Below are positions 34,182 through 44,479 of a stretch of 64,000 nt of DNA, piece after piece; the stretch's first letter is position 1, and every line of letters begins with the position of its first letter. Both the position numbers and the translations under genes were made by a program. The notes under the pieces were generated by a model that saw only the letters and a program-made list of their open reading frames with translations, ran no database searches and was not told where the DNA came from. This DNA is from Neisseria uirgultaei (GTDB lineage Bacteria > Pseudomonadota > Gammaproteobacteria > Burkholderiales > Neisseriaceae): positions 59,291 through 123,290 of the forward strand of contig NZ_CAUIYF010000007.1 in NCBI RefSeq assembly GCF_962719845.1, read 5' to 3'.

Positions 34182-34790
34182 TCAGCGTTGGACGTAGTTT
34201 TGGTAGAGGGTGATGACTTTTTGTACGCCGACGGTGGTGCTGACTTTTTGGGTAATCTGCGCCTGTTCTTCGGGGGTGAGGATGCCCATAACGTAGGTTA
34301 CATTGCCGTAGGTAACGATTTTGACGCGCGCCTGTGTGGCGGGGCTGATGCCCAGCAGTGCGGCACGGACTTTGGACGTGTTCCAGGTGTCGCCAGCGAT
34401 GTCGCCGGCGGTGCGCGGCAGGGAGGCGACGGTAATGTAGTTGTACACGCCTTCGGCTGCCTGTTCGGAACGTGCAATCTGACCGACGAACTGTTTTTCG
34501 CCTTCGGTGGCGACTTGTCCGAGCAGCAGCAGGTGGCGGTTGTAGCCGACGACGGAGATTTGGGGCGTGTAGCCTTTGGTTTGGTTGTTTTGGCGCAGGT
34601 AGGAACGGGCGGTGGTTTCGATACGCAACGCCATAACGTTGTCGTCGGTTTGCGCGCCGGTGGTGCGGCGGTCGACGGCGGATTTCGCGCCGACCGCCGC
34701 CCCGCCGATTACTGCGCTGACGCAGCCGCTAAGGGCAAGGCTGAAAATGGCGGCGGTCAGGATGCGGACGGTGTGCAGTTTGAGTTTCAT
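34182..34790 (-). CDS. BON-domain lipoprotein GNA2091 (DolP-like)
   Basis: A 202-residue outer-membrane lipoprotein: signal with lipobox LALSGC, glycine-rich linker (SAVIGGAAVGAKSAVDRRTT), and two BON domains (about 45-115 and 120-195; NRHLLLLGQVATEGEKQFVG and VTYVMGILTPEEQAQITQKV). I recognise it as GNA2091, the accessory antigen fused to fHbp in the 4CMenB vaccine, and an orthologue of E. coli DolP/YraP that supports envelope integrity. It follows gmhA and yraN, as yraN-gmhA(diaA)-yraP does in other proteobacteria. Confidence 0.93.
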   Translation of the reverse strand: MKLKLHTVRILTAAIFSLALSGCVSAVIGGAAVGAKSAVDRRTTGAQTDDNVMALRIETTARSYLRQNNQTKGYTPQISVVGYNRHLLLLGQVATEGEKQFVGQIARSEQAAEGVYNYITVASLPRTAGDIAGDTWNTSKVRAALLGISPATQARVKIVTYGNVTYVMGILTPEEQAQITQKVSTTVGVQKVITLYQNYVQR

Positions 34791-34812
34791 CGGGGGCTTC
34801 CTTTCTTGGGCG

Positions 34813-34849
34813 TTTCAGACGGCATTGCTTTGCGCCATGCCGTCTGAAA
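34813..34849. terminator. uptake-sequence hairpin between gmhA and GNA2091
   Basis: TTTCAGACGGCAT and ATGCCGTCTGAAA separated by 11 nt, right after the gmhA stop on the - strand. It may attenuate transcription into the lipoprotein gene. Confidence 0.65.
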
Positions 34850-34853
34850 AGGG

Positions 34854-35447
34854 TTACATTCCTTCAAACAATACGGAGTCGATACAGTCGCACATGGCGT
34901 GTATCAGCAAAATATGGTTTTCCTGAATGCGGGCAGTTCGAGGATAGGGAACGTTGAGTAAAACGTCGGTATCTTTGAGTATGGCGGCGATTTTGCCGCC
35001 GTCGCGGCCGGTCAGGGCGATGACGTGTATATCGCGTTCGTGTGCCGCTTTGATGGCTTCGATGACGTTGGCGGAATTGCCGGAGGTGGAAATGCCGACC
35101 AATACGTCGCCTGCACGTCCGAGCGCGCGCACTTGTTTGCTGAATACGTGGTCGAAACCGTAGTCGTTGCCGATGGCTGTCAGCGCGGAAGTGTCTGTGG
35201 TCAGGGCGACGGCGGCGAGTTCCATGCGCTCTTTTTCAAAACGGCCGGTCATTTCGGCAGCGAAGTGTTGCGCGTCGGCAGCCGAACCGCCGTTGCCGCA
35301 GGCCAGGATTTTGCCGTCATTCATCAGGCATTGCAGCATCAGCTCGGCAGCCTGTACGGTCGGCTCGACCAGTACTTTTTCGGCTTCCTGTTTGGCACGG
35401 ATGCTTTCGGCAAAATGGGCGGCAACGCGTTCTTGTAATGTCGTCAT
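34854..35447 (-). CDS. gmhA: phosphoheptose isomerase (SIS domain)
   Basis: A 197-residue SIS-domain enzyme that isomerises sedoheptulose 7-phosphate to D-glycero-D-manno-heptose 7-phosphate, the first step of LOS heptose synthesis. Conserved features: [40 protein letters not shown] and C-terminal [15 protein letters not shown] start it at [12 protein letters not shown], giving the normal length. The related DiaA function (DnaA binding) cannot be excluded from sequence, but hldC at 48.1 kb supplies a later step of the same pathway. The start lies 5 nt from the yraN stop, so they are cotranscribed. Confidence 0.88.
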   Translation of the reverse strand: MTTLQERVAAHFAESIRAKQEAEKVLVEPTVQAAELMLQCLMNDGKILACGNGGSAADAQHFAAEMTGRFEKERMELAAVALTTDTSALTAIGNDYGFDHVFSKQVRALGRAGDVLVGISTSGNSANVIEAIKAAHERDIHVIALTGRDGGKIAAILKDTDVLLNVPYPRTARIQENHILLIHAMCDCIDSVLFEGM

Positions 35448-35451
35448 ATCG

Positions 35452-35799
35452 TCAACCTGTAATATTCTGTATCCACTCGGGCGGGCGGTTTCCTTCGATG
35501 AGTACCGCATCGAGGCGGCACGGTACGTTTGTCAACCTGTTCTGTTGCAGATAATACTCTACACTTCGTTGCAGTTTCAATAATTTGGATGGGGAAATGC
35601 TGTATGCGGCACCGCCGAACCGTTGGTTTTTGCGGTATTTTACTTCAACAAACAGAATCATGCCGCCGTTTTTGACAATCAGGTCGATTTCGCCGTAGGC
35701 GCAGTGCCAGTTGCGGGCAAGCAGCGTGCAGCCTTGGGATTGGAGGAAGGCAAGCGCGGCATCTTCCCCTGCCTCGCCCTGTTTGTGGTTTAAGCGCAT
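35452..35799 (-). CDS. yraN: UPF0102/YraN-family nuclease-like protein
   Basis: A 115-residue protein with a PD-(D/E)xK nuclease-like core: [20 protein letters not shown] followed by YRKNQRFG. N-terminal [20 protein letters not shown] is typical of YraN. The biochemical role is not established. It heads the yraN-gmhA-GNA2091 cluster and is divergent from rsmI. Confidence 0.9.
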   Translation of the reverse strand: MRLNHKQGEAGEDAALAFLQSQGCTLLARNWHCAYGEIDLIVKNGGMILFVEVKYRKNQRFGGAAYSISPSKLLKLQRSVEYYLQQNRLTNVPCRLDAVLIEGNRPPEWIQNITG

Positions 35800-35845
35800 A
35801 ATCGGTTTAACCTTTATAATGTCTGTTTTTCAGACGGCATTTTTT

Positions 35846-36721
35846 ATGTTTCAGAAACACTTGCAGAAAGCCTCCGACAGCGTCGTCGGAGGGACATTAT
35901 ACGTGGTTGCCACGCCCATCGGCAATTTGGCGGACATTACCCTGCGCGCTTTGGCGGTATTGCGGCGTGCCGATATTATTTGCGCCGAAGACACGCGCGT
36001 TACTGCGCAGCTTTTGAGCGCGTACGGGATTCAGGGCAAACTCGTCAGCGTGCGCGAACACAACGAACGGCAGATGGCGGACAAGATTATCGGCTATCTT
36101 TCAGACGGCATGGCGGTGGCGCAGGTTTCCGATGCGGGTACGCCGGCCGTGTGCGACCCGGGTGCGAAACTCGCCCGCCGCGTGCGCGAAGCAGGGTTCA
36201 AAGTTGTCCCTGTTGTCGGCGCAAGCGCGGTAATGGCGGCGTTGAGCGTGGCCGGTGTGGAAGAATCCGATTTTTATTTCAACGGTTTTGTGCCGCCGAA
36301 ATCGGGAGAACGCAGGAAACTGTTTGCCAAATGGGTGCGGGCGGCATTTCCTGTCGTGATGTTTGAAACGCCGCACCGCATCGGGGCGACGCTTGCCGAT
36401 ATGGCGGAATTGTTCCCCGAACGCCGATTAATGCTGGCGCGCGAAATCACGAAAACGTTTGAAACGTTTTTGAGCGGCACGCCCGGGGAGCTTCAGACGG
36501 CATTGGCGGCGGACAGCAACCAATCGCGCGGCGAGATGGTGTTGATACTGTATCCGGCGCAGGATGAAAAACACGAAGGCTTGTCCGAGTCCGCGCAAAA
36601 TGTGATGAAAATCCTTGCTGCCGAACTGCCGACTAAACAGGCTGCCGAGCTTGCTGCCAAAATCACGGGCGAGGGAAAGAAAGCTTTGTACGATTTGGCA
36701 CTGTCTTGGAAAAACAAATAG
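35846..36721 (+). CDS. rsmI: 16S rRNA 2'-O-ribose C1402 methyltransferase
   Basis: A 291-residue SAM-dependent methyltransferase of the tetrapyrrole-methylase fold. Signature LYVVATPIGNLADITLRALA near the N-terminus, then ICAEDTRVTAQLL, VSDAGTPAVCDPGAKL, and FYFNGFVPPKSGER. I start at MFQKHLQKASDS, 45 codons inside a longer open frame, because homology begins there. An uptake sequence lies immediately upstream and two more inside the gene. Divergent from yraN, as is usual. Confidence 0.93.
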   Translation: MFQKHLQKASDSVVGGTLYVVATPIGNLADITLRALAVLRRADIICAEDTRVTAQLLSAYGIQGKLVSVREHNERQMADKIIGYLSDGMAVAQVSDAGTPAVCDPGAKLARRVREAGFKVVPVVGASAVMAALSVAGVEESDFYFNGFVPPKSGERRKLFAKWVRAAFPVVMFETPHRIGATLADMAELFPERRLMLAREITKTFETFLSGTPGELQTALAADSNQSRGEMVLILYPAQDEKHEGLSESAQNVMKILAAELPTKQAAELAAKITGEGKKALYDLALSWKNK

Positions 36722-36755
36722 TGCCGGACAAGCCGGCATCGTAAAAGGGAAGCAA

Positions 36756-37286
36756 TCAGCGTACGCGTCCCGTCATGCGGTACAGCACGTCTTTGCCTTG
36801 AACATGGTGGATGACGACCATGGCGACGTGTCCGACGACGACGGCAAACAGCAGCCAGCCCAAATTGCCGTGGAACGTGTTGCCCAAGTTTGCCATCCAC
36901 TCGATTTTTTCTGGCGAACCCTGCATCACTTCAACGCCGAACACTTTCAACGGGCCGCGGCCGCTGCCGTATTGGCGGATCATGCCGATAACGGGAACGG
37001 CAAGCATGAGCAGGTACAGAATGCCGTGTCCTGCCGCCGCAGCCTTGCTGTCGCTTTGCGGACGCTTGGCGCGGTTGGCAACCGCCCACACGATGCGCAA
37101 TGCAATCACCGTTAGCGTGAGGAAACCGAAAGATTTGTGCAGGCCGAACAGGCTGCCCGCCCATTCCGCCTCTTCGTAAATCGTCCATAGGACAATGGTG
37201 GTCAGAATGCCGATGAAACCGGCAACGGTCAGCCAGTGCAGCGCACGTGTCAACGGGTCGTAAACGGCAGGTTGGTTTGTATTCAT
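36756..37286 (-). CDS. cybB: cytochrome b561
   Basis: A 176-residue four-helix inner-membrane dihaem cytochrome. Histidines expected to bind haem are in LTRALHWLTVAGF, LFGLHKSFGFLTL, and near the C-terminus GNTFHGNLGWLLF and VVIHHVQGKDVLYRM. It passes electrons between quinol and acceptors; in related bacteria it acts as superoxide oxidase. Convergent with rsmI; a weak hairpin (36721..36739) separates them. Confidence 0.9.
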   Translation of the reverse strand: MNTNQPAVYDPLTRALHWLTVAGFIGILTTIVLWTIYEEAEWAGSLFGLHKSFGFLTLTVIALRIVWAVANRAKRPQSDSKAAAAGHGILYLLMLAVPVIGMIRQYGSGRGPLKVFGVEVMQGSPEKIEWMANLGNTFHGNLGWLLFAVVVGHVAMVVIHHVQGKDVLYRMTGRVR

Positions 37287-37453
37287 AAAAAAATCCTTAT
37301 CATAATGTAACGGTTTGAACGGACATTCCGTCGGGTCGGAATGTCAAAAAGGCGCGATTGTACCAAAGAAGTTGGATATATTTTGTTTGCAGGCTGAAGA
37401 TTTGCTTAAAAATTCATTAAGATGGGCGGAACAAATAGTTTTGGTACGGCGTG

Positions 37454-37479
37454 TTGAAATACCGCTTATCCCTTATAAT
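37454..37479 (+). promoter_or_regulatory. candidate obgE promoter
   Basis: TTGAAA and TATAAT separated by 14 nt, shorter than the ideal 17. It stands 87 nt before the obgE start, with an uptake sequence between. Confidence 0.35.
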
Positions 37480-37565
37480 AGCGTCCGAAATTCTGTTCAG
37501 ACGGCATCAAAACACACGGCAATCCGTCTGAAACCTTATTTGAAACCAACAAACAAGAGCATTGA

Positions 37566-38720
<1,155 letters not shown>

Positions 38721-38739
38721 ATTTGATAGGTTTAAATAA

Positions 38740-40158
38740 ATGAATGCAGCTCAAATAGATGAGATTCGATTGGAAGTAAATAACAGATTAAATCAGTCTT
38801 CTAAATTAAAATTTGCTCAGTTTATGACGCCCTCTATCATTGCTGATTTTATGGCAGGACTTTTTACGCCTAGTCAAAGTAAAATTTCCCGTTTATTAGA
38901 TTGTGGTGCTGGTATCGGTTCATTAGCTTTAGCAGTAGATAGAAAAAAGATTGGTATTAGTCATACTGATTTTTGGGAAATTGACCCAGTTATGGCTCAT
39001 GAATTGGAAAAAAATGTCCGTTTTGCTTCATTCACTAGTGATATTCATATTTCTGACTTTATTGAAGACGCTGTTAATAATATACATCGATATCGATATA
39101 CTCATGCAATTCTGAATCCACCTTATAAAAAATTAAACAGTCGGTCAAAACATCGAAAATTACTTAATAGTATTGGACTTGAGACCGTTAATTTATATAG
39201 TGCATTTTTAGGGCTAACCATTCTTCAAATGCAATATTTAGGGCAAATTGTCGCTATTATCCCTCGTTCTTTTTGTAATGGTGCTTATTATAAAAATTTT
39301 AGGAAATTTATTTTGCAGCATTGCGCAATCGAACATATTCATATTTTTGAAAGCCGAAAAAAAGTTTTTCACGATGACTGCGTTTTACAAGAAAACATTA
39401 TTATTAAATTGATAAAAGGAAAAAAACAAGAATCTGTTGTTGTATCCTCTTGTAAAGATAGTGAATTTAATGGATATTCTTCTAATATTTTTCCATTTTC
39501 TCAAATTGTAACAGAGGGAGACTCTGAAAATTTCATCCGAATTCCTAACCAAAGTTCAATTAATATTCCACGTGCTTTTAAATATAATTTAACTGATATT
39601 GGTTTACAAGCCAGCACCGGTCCAATTGTCGATTTCAGAATAAAATCTCTACTGGAGCAGAATATCAACAATGAAAATATTCCTTTGTTCTATCCACATC
39701 ATTTTTCAAAAGACGGTCTTATTCACCCAAGACAGCATAAAAAACCTAATGCGATAAAATACACAAAAGATTCTGAAAAATATCTACTGCCTAATGACGG
39801 TTGGTATGTAATAGTAAAACGATTTTCTGCGAAAGAAGAAAATAAAAGAATCAATGCTTTTATAATCAATCCTGAAAAGATTCAGCATTCTTTTATTGGG
39901 TTAGAAAATCATTTAAATTTTTTTCATATAAACAAACATGGATTTGATGAATTTTTAGCAAAAGGATTAATCTGTTTTTTAAATTCAACTTGGCTAGATA
40001 AATATTTCAGAGAGTTTTCTGGCCATACTCAAATCAATATAACTGATTTAAAAAATTTACCTTACCCATCTTTGGATATTTTAAGAAGTTGGGGTAAAAA
40101 ATATCATTCCGATATGTCTTCCGAAGAAATAAACACTTTTATACAGCAATATGTTTGA
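38740..40158 (+). CDS. N6-adenine DNA methyltransferase of a PstI/BsuBI-type R-M system
   Basis: A 472-residue methyltransferase. The SAM motif is LLDCGAGIGSLALAV (residues about 49-63), preceded by FAQFMTPSIIADFMAGLF, the typical entry of BsuBI/PstI-class enzymes, and the catalytic motif IV is NPPYKKLNSRSK. The C-terminal half carries the target-recognition region (GLQASTGPIVDFRIKSLLEQ, RPQHKKPNA-like HPRQHKKPNAIKY). It methylates adenine, by family CTGCAG or a related site, to protect host DNA. Strongly AT-rich compared with obgE and cysS. It overlaps the endonuclease gene by 8 nt. Confidence 0.88.
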   Translation: MNAAQIDEIRLEVNNRLNQSSKLKFAQFMTPSIIADFMAGLFTPSQSKISRLLDCGAGIGSLALAVDRKKIGISHTDFWEIDPVMAHELEKNVRFASFTSDIHISDFIEDAVNNIHRYRYTHAILNPPYKKLNSRSKHRKLLNSIGLETVNLYSAFLGLTILQMQYLGQIVAIIPRSFCNGAYYKNFRKFILQHCAIEHIHIFESRKKVFHDDCVLQENIIIKLIKGKKQESVVVSSCKDSEFNGYSSNIFPFSQIVTEGDSENFIRIPNQSSINIPRAFKYNLTDIGLQASTGPIVDFRIKSLLEQNINNENIPLFYPHHFSKDGLIHPRQHKKPNAIKYTKDSEKYLLPNDGWYVIVKRFSAKEENKRINAFIINPEKIQHSFIGLENHLNFFHINKHGFDEFLAKGLICFLNSTWLDKYFREFSGHTQINITDLKNLPYPSLDILRSWGKKYHSDMSSEEINTFIQQYV

Positions 40159-41107
40159 AAAATCACCTCACTCTAAAATTGACCAAGCTCTCCAGATATT
40201 AGAGCTCTTAAACATGCCTAGAGCACAACAGAATGAACGGACTGCTTTATGCTTATTATGCCTAGCAGGCATAACACCTGATTCTGATTGGGAAAGGGCA
40301 TTTAATCCATTAGTTGGTATTACACCAATTATGCAGTGGTGCCTGACCCATTATGGCAAAGAATACGCCCCCAATACACGAGAAACATTCAGGCGACAAT
40401 CTATGCACCAATTCGTTGAAGCAGGTATCTGTTTATATAATCCTGATGAACCCACACGCGCAGTTAACAGCCCCAAAGCAGTATATCAATTGGAATCAAA
40501 TTTTTTAGCTGTTTTAAAAACTTTTGGCACCTCCAATTTCGAAAGCGAGTTACAAAAATATCTTGAAACACGTCCATCTTTAGTACAAAAGTATGCACTC
40601 GAGCGTGCAATGGTACAAATCCCATTAAAACTACCAAATGAACAAACCTTTATGCTATCCGCAGGAAAGCACTCCCAATTAATCAAAGATATTATTGAAA
40701 TTTTTGGTGCACAATTTGTACCAAACGGCTTATTAGTTTACGTTGGCGATACAGGAAGTAAACATGGCTTCCTTGATACAAAAACTTTTTCTAAATTAGG
40801 AATATCCTTAGATAATCATGGTAAATTACCAGATGTTGTTATTTACGATGACACAAGAAATTGGTTGGTTTGCATAGAATCTGTTACTAGTCACGGTCCA
40901 GTTGATTCAAAAAGATATTTTGAATTGAAAACATTATTTTCCCAATCTTCAGCCGGATTAGTTTTCATCTCAGCTTTTCCCGACAAAAAAACCTATACAC
41001 GTTTTAGCAACGAAATTGCTTGGGAAACAGATGTATGGATTGCAGATAACCCCAGCCATATGATTCACTTTAATGGAACACGTTTTTTGGGTCCTTATGA
41101 CCAATAA
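40151..41107 (+). CDS. BsuBI/PstI-family type II restriction endonuclease
   Basis: A 318-residue protein whose C-terminal third matches the BsuBI/PstI endonuclease family: LLVYVGDTGSKHGFLDTKTF, then GKLPDVVIYD with the catalytic PD, WLVCIESVTSHGPVDSKRYF with the catalytic Glu, LVFISAFPDKKTY and IHFNGTRFLGPYD. The N-terminal region (about 1-170) is the HTH/recognition part. No frameshift or stop is seen, so the pair looks active. Specificity cannot be read from sequence; CTGCAG is a family-based guess. Its codon use, like that of the methylase, is foreign. Confidence 0.9.
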   Translation: MFEKSPHSKIDQALQILELLNMPRAQQNERTALCLLCLAGITPDSDWERAFNPLVGITPIMQWCLTHYGKEYAPNTRETFRRQSMHQFVEAGICLYNPDEPTRAVNSPKAVYQLESNFLAVLKTFGTSNFESELQKYLETRPSLVQKYALERAMVQIPLKLPNEQTFMLSAGKHSQLIKDIIEIFGAQFVPNGLLVYVGDTGSKHGFLDTKTFSKLGISLDNHGKLPDVVIYDDTRNWLVCIESVTSHGPVDSKRYFELKTLFSQSSAGLVFISAFPDKKTYTRFSNEIAWETDVWIADNPSHMIHFNGTRFLGPYDQ

Positions 41108-41143
41108 CATTAATATAATTATTTTATCCATGAAGATTACGCC

Positions 41144-42565
41144 ATGCTAACCATCTACAACACCCTTACCCGCCAAAAAGAACCCTTTGCCCCCATCGAC
41201 CCTAAAAACGTGCGTATGTACGTTTGCGGTATGACCGTTTACGACTATTGCCACTTGGGCCATGCCCGCGTGATGGTTGTGTTCGACATGATTGCCCGTT
41301 GGCTGCGCGAGTGCGGTTATCCGCTCACTTATGTGCGCAACATTACCGACATCGACGACAAAATCATCGCGCGCGCGGCTGAAAACGGCGAAACCATCGG
41401 CGAACTGACCGCGCGTTTCATTCAGGCGATGCACGAAGATGCCGATGCTCTGGGCGTATTGCGTCCCGACATCGAGCCGAAAGCGACGGAAAACATTCCG
41501 CAAATGATTGCCATGATTGAAACCCTGATTCAAAACGGCAAGGCATATCCTGCTGCAAACGGCGACGTTTATTACGCTGTGCGCGAGTTTGCCGCTTACG
41601 GACAATTATCGGGCAAATCGCTGGATGATCTGCGTGCAGGCGAGCGTGTGGAAGTCGATGGTTTCAAACGCGATCCGCTTGATTTTGTGTTGTGGAAAGC
41701 CGCCAAAGCAGGCGAACCGGCATGGGAAAGCCCGTGGGGCAACGGTCGTCCGGGTTGGCACATCGAATGTTCCGCCATGAGTGAAAACCTGTTCGGCGAT
41801 ACCTTCGACATCCACGGCGGTGGCGCGGATTTACAGTTCCCGCACCACGAAAACGAAATCGCCCAAAGCGTCGGCGCGACAGGACACACCTGCGGCCATC
41901 ATCACGCGCAAACCCACCACGGGCAAAGTATTGCCAGCCACGTCAAATACTGGCTGCACAATGGCTTCATCCGTGTGGACGGCGAAAAAATGTCCAAATC
42001 GTTGGGCAACTTCTTCACCATCCGCGAAGTGTTGAAACAATACGACCCCGAAGTCGTGCGCTTCTTCATCCTGCGCGCCCACTACCGCAGTCCGTTGAAC
42101 TATTCCGACGCGCATTTGGACGACGCGAAAGGTGCATTAACCCGTCTGTACACCACCTTGAAAAACACACCGGCGGCTGAGTTTGATTTGCCCGAAAACG
42201 CCAACGACTACACCCGCCGTTTCTACGCCGCCATGAACGACGATTTCGGTACGGTCGAAGCCGTTGCCGTGTTGTTCGAACTGGCAGGCGAAGTGAACAA
42301 AACCAATGACGCACAGCTCGCCGGCTGCCTGAAAGCTTTGGGCGGCATCATCGGCCTGCTGCAACGCGACCCGATTGAGTTCCTGCAAGGCGGCGCGGCT
42401 TCAGACGGCCTCTCCAACGAAGAAATCGAAGACTTGATCGCCCGACGCAGGCAGGCGCGCGCGGATAAAAACTGGGCGGAGTCCGACCGCATCCGCGACC
42501 TTCTGAACGAACACAAAATCATTTTGGAAGACAACGCCGGCGGCACGACTTGGCGGCGCGGTTGA
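41144..42565 (+). CDS. cysS: cysteinyl-tRNA synthetase
   Basis: A 473-residue class I synthetase charging tRNA-Cys. Zinc-binding Cys is in [20 protein letters not shown], which includes the HIGH-type HLGHA; further Zn ligands lie in WHIECSAM and [16 protein letters not shown]; the KMSKS loop is [12 protein letters not shown] histidine-rich insert ([16 protein letters not shown]) near residue 250 is somewhat longer than usual. Located right after the R-M pair. Ends before a single uptake sequence at 42616. Confidence 0.97.
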   Translation: MLTIYNTLTRQKEPFAPIDPKNVRMYVCGMTVYDYCHLGHARVMVVFDMIARWLRECGYPLTYVRNITDIDDKIIARAAENGETIGELTARFIQAMHEDADALGVLRPDIEPKATENIPQMIAMIETLIQNGKAYPAANGDVYYAVREFAAYGQLSGKSLDDLRAGERVEVDGFKRDPLDFVLWKAAKAGEPAWESPWGNGRPGWHIECSAMSENLFGDTFDIHGGGADLQFPHHENEIAQSVGATGHTCGHHHAQTHHGQSIASHVKYWLHNGFIRVDGEKMSKSLGNFFTIREVLKQYDPEVVRFFILRAHYRSPLNYSDAHLDDAKGALTRLYTTLKNTPAAEFDLPENANDYTRRFYAAMNDDFGTVEAVAVLFELAGEVNKTNDAQLAGCLKALGGIIGLLQRDPIEFLQGGAASDGLSNEEIEDLIARRRQARADKNWAESDRIRDLLNEHKIILEDNAGGTTWRRG

Positions 42566-42735
42566 ACTGTATCGGAAAGGGCAAAAGTACCGCCTTTTGC
42601 CCTTTTCCCGTTTTCAGACGGCATTTCCCGCTTGAAGCCCCACCGTTTTCAGCAGGCAGGACCGAATGGGAAATGCCGGGCGGCGCACCAGGTGCCGCTT
42701 TGTGTATGGGAACATTGTGAGAACTTATTTTTATT

Positions 42736-43515
42736 ATGCTTAAAATCATTTCCGCCAACGTCAACGGCATCCGCTCTGCCTACAAAAAAGGTTTTTACGA
42801 ATATATCGCCGCATCGGGTGCGGACATTGTCTGCGTGCAGGAACTCAAAGCGCAGGAGGTTGATTTGTCTGCCGATATGAAAAATCCGCACGGGATGCAC
42901 GGCTATTGGCATTGCGCCGAGAAGCGCGGTTACAGCGGTGTGGCGGTGTACAGCAAACGCAAACCCGACAATGTGCAAATCGGTATGGGCATTGAGGAAT
43001 TCGACCGCGAAGGGCGGTTTGTGCGTTGCGATTTCGGCAGGTTGAGCGTCATTTCGCTTTATTTGCCCAGCGGCAGCAGCGCGGAAGAACGCCAGCAGGT
43101 GAAATACCGTTTCCTCGATGCGTTTTACCCTATGCTCGAAACGATGAAAAACGAAGGGCGCGACATTGTCGTCTGCGGCGACTGGAACATCGCACACCAA
43201 AACATCGACCTGAAAAACTGGAAAGGCAACCAGAAAAATTCAGGTTTCCTGCCCGAAGAGCGCGAGTGGATAGGCAAGGTTATCCACAAACTCGGTTGGA
43301 CGGATATGTGGCGCACGCTTTATCCCGATGTGCCGGGCTACACTTGGTGGAGCAACCGTGGGCAGGCGTATGCGAAAGATGTCGGGTGGCGCATCGATTA
43401 TCAGATGGTTACGCCCGAACTTGCCGCCAAAGCCGTGTCCGCACACGTTTATAAAGACGAAAAATTTTCCGACCATGCGCCGCTGGTCGTGGAGTATGAC
43501 TATGCTGCCGAATAA
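42736..43515 (+). CDS. exonuclease III/AP endonuclease family protein (probable NExo)
   Basis: A 259-residue EEP-fold nuclease. Active-site motifs: SANVNGIRSAY, VQELKAQE (metal Glu), VVCGDWNIAHQNIDL (Asp/Asn), GWRIDYQMV and FSDHAPLVVEY (Asp-His). Neisseria has two such proteins, NApe (AP endonuclease) and NExo (3'-5' exonuclease lacking AP cleavage); by length and sequence I think this is NExo, but I cannot confirm it here. Its role is base-excision repair and 3'-end cleaning. It overlaps the next gene. Confidence 0.88.
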   Translation: MLKIISANVNGIRSAYKKGFYEYIAASGADIVCVQELKAQEVDLSADMKNPHGMHGYWHCAEKRGYSGVAVYSKRKPDNVQIGMGIEEFDREGRFVRCDFGRLSVISLYLPSGSSAEERQQVKYRFLDAFYPMLETMKNEGRDIVVCGDWNIAHQNIDLKNWKGNQKNSGFLPEEREWIGKVIHKLGWTDMWRTLYPDVPGYTWWSNRGQAYAKDVGWRIDYQMVTPELAAKAVSAHVYKDEKFSDHAPLVVEYDYAAE

Positions 43516-43846
43516 GGTTTTGGGTAAATATGATTGGAATGTGGACGGAAAAACCGGAATAGGCGCGGCATGGGTTGTCGCTGCGTTTATCCTGCCCATG
43601 TTGGTGTGGGCGATATTTATGCTGTCGCGGATGCAGGGCTGGCTTGCGCCGACCAAGGCAAATCCGACGTGGGCGTTGGTGTGGCTGCTGATCTGCCTGC
43701 CCTGCCTGCTGATTGCGGCCAAATGTTTGGGTTGGAAAGGCTGGCGGCGGGCGGTGAATATTTTTGCCTGCCTGACCGTCTGCGCCATATTGAGCGTACC
43801 CGCTTCGCTGCTCATCGCCTTTACCCTTCGGGACCTGCTGAAATAG
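43496..43846 (+). CDS. small hypothetical membrane protein
   Basis: A 114-116 residue protein (starts MTMLPNKVLGKYDWNVDGKT) with three hydrophobic segments: AAWVVAAFILPMLVWAIFML, ALVWLLICLPCLLIAA and FACLTVCAILSVPASLLIAF. The start lies 20 nt inside the exonuclease gene, so translation is probably coupled. It is followed 10 nt later by the hydrolase-like gene. No family recognised. Confidence 0.65.
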   Translation: MTMLPNKVLGKYDWNVDGKTGIGAAWVVAAFILPMLVWAIFMLSRMQGWLAPTKANPTWALVWLLICLPCLLIAAKCLGWKGWRRAVNIFACLTVCAILSVPASLLIAFTLRDLLK

Positions 43847-43856
43847 GCGGGGCGGT

Positions 43857-44387
43857 ATGCAGGGTTTTGAACTCGAAGATTTGACGCTTTGGCTGATACG
43901 CGATGCCGGAGAGGATCAGATGTGGATAGACCGCTGGGCGGTTAGTTATCCTGTTGTGCAGATGTCTGAAGCGTCCGCAAACGGCAGCAAGGAAGCGTGG
44001 CAAACCGCGCTTCAGACGGCATTTGAACGCATACGCGGCAAACACGTCGCCGTTGTCGCACACGGAGCGGGTGCGGCCGCATTTTTGGCGTGGCTGTATC
44101 GCGCCGACATCCTGACGCAGAAGAAACTCGCCGGTATCATTCTCGTATCGCCGCGTCCCGATGTTTTTCCCGACGATGCGGAACACACTTTCCAACGCGT
44201 CCGCTGTCCCTGCCGTGCCGCATTGGTGGTGTCCGAACACGGCGGCGTGCCGCACGGTTGGGCGCAAAAACAGGCGGATTTGTGGAACGCGCGCCTGTTG
44301 GTTTCCCCGCATTCGGGCAGTTTGAACGGTATGCTCGGCGGCTGGCAGTGGGGTATGAAGCTGATGCAGGAAATGTTGCTGGCGTGA
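43857..44387 (+). CDS. RBBP9/YdeN-like alpha/beta hydrolase fold protein lacking the catalytic triad
   Basis: A 176-residue protein with the pattern of RBBP9/DUF1234-type serine hydrolases: VAVVAHGAGAAAFLAWLYR (nucleophile elbow), GIILVSPRPDVFPDD, ALVVSEHGGVPHGWAQKQAD and VSPHSGSLNGMLGGWQWG. In active relatives these read H-S-x-G, SxxDPY and GH-I-N; here the Ser is Gly, the Asp is Gly and the His is Ser. If my alignment is right it is a binding protein or dead enzyme rather than a hydrolase. The frame is intact. It is cotranscribed with the exonuclease and the small membrane protein. Confidence 0.7.
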   Translation: MQGFELEDLTLWLIRDAGEDQMWIDRWAVSYPVVQMSEASANGSKEAWQTALQTAFERIRGKHVAVVAHGAGAAAFLAWLYRADILTQKKLAGIILVSPRPDVFPDDAEHTFQRVRCPCRAALVVSEHGGVPHGWAQKQADLWNARLLVSPHSGSLNGMLGGWQWGMKLMQEMLLA

Positions 44388-44432
44388 ACGTTTGCCTTAT
44401 CAGAATTTCGTCCAATTGGGGTTGCAAGGAAA

Positions 44433-44462
44433 ATGCCGTCTGAAACAGGTTTCAGACGGCAT
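44433..44462. terminator. paired uptake-sequence terminator between convergent genes
   Basis: ATGCCGTCTGAAACAGGTTT and CAGACGGCAT with a T-run after. Serves the hydrolase-like gene (+) and asd (-). Confidence 0.85.
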
Positions 44463-44479
44463 TTTTATTCAAACAGGGC

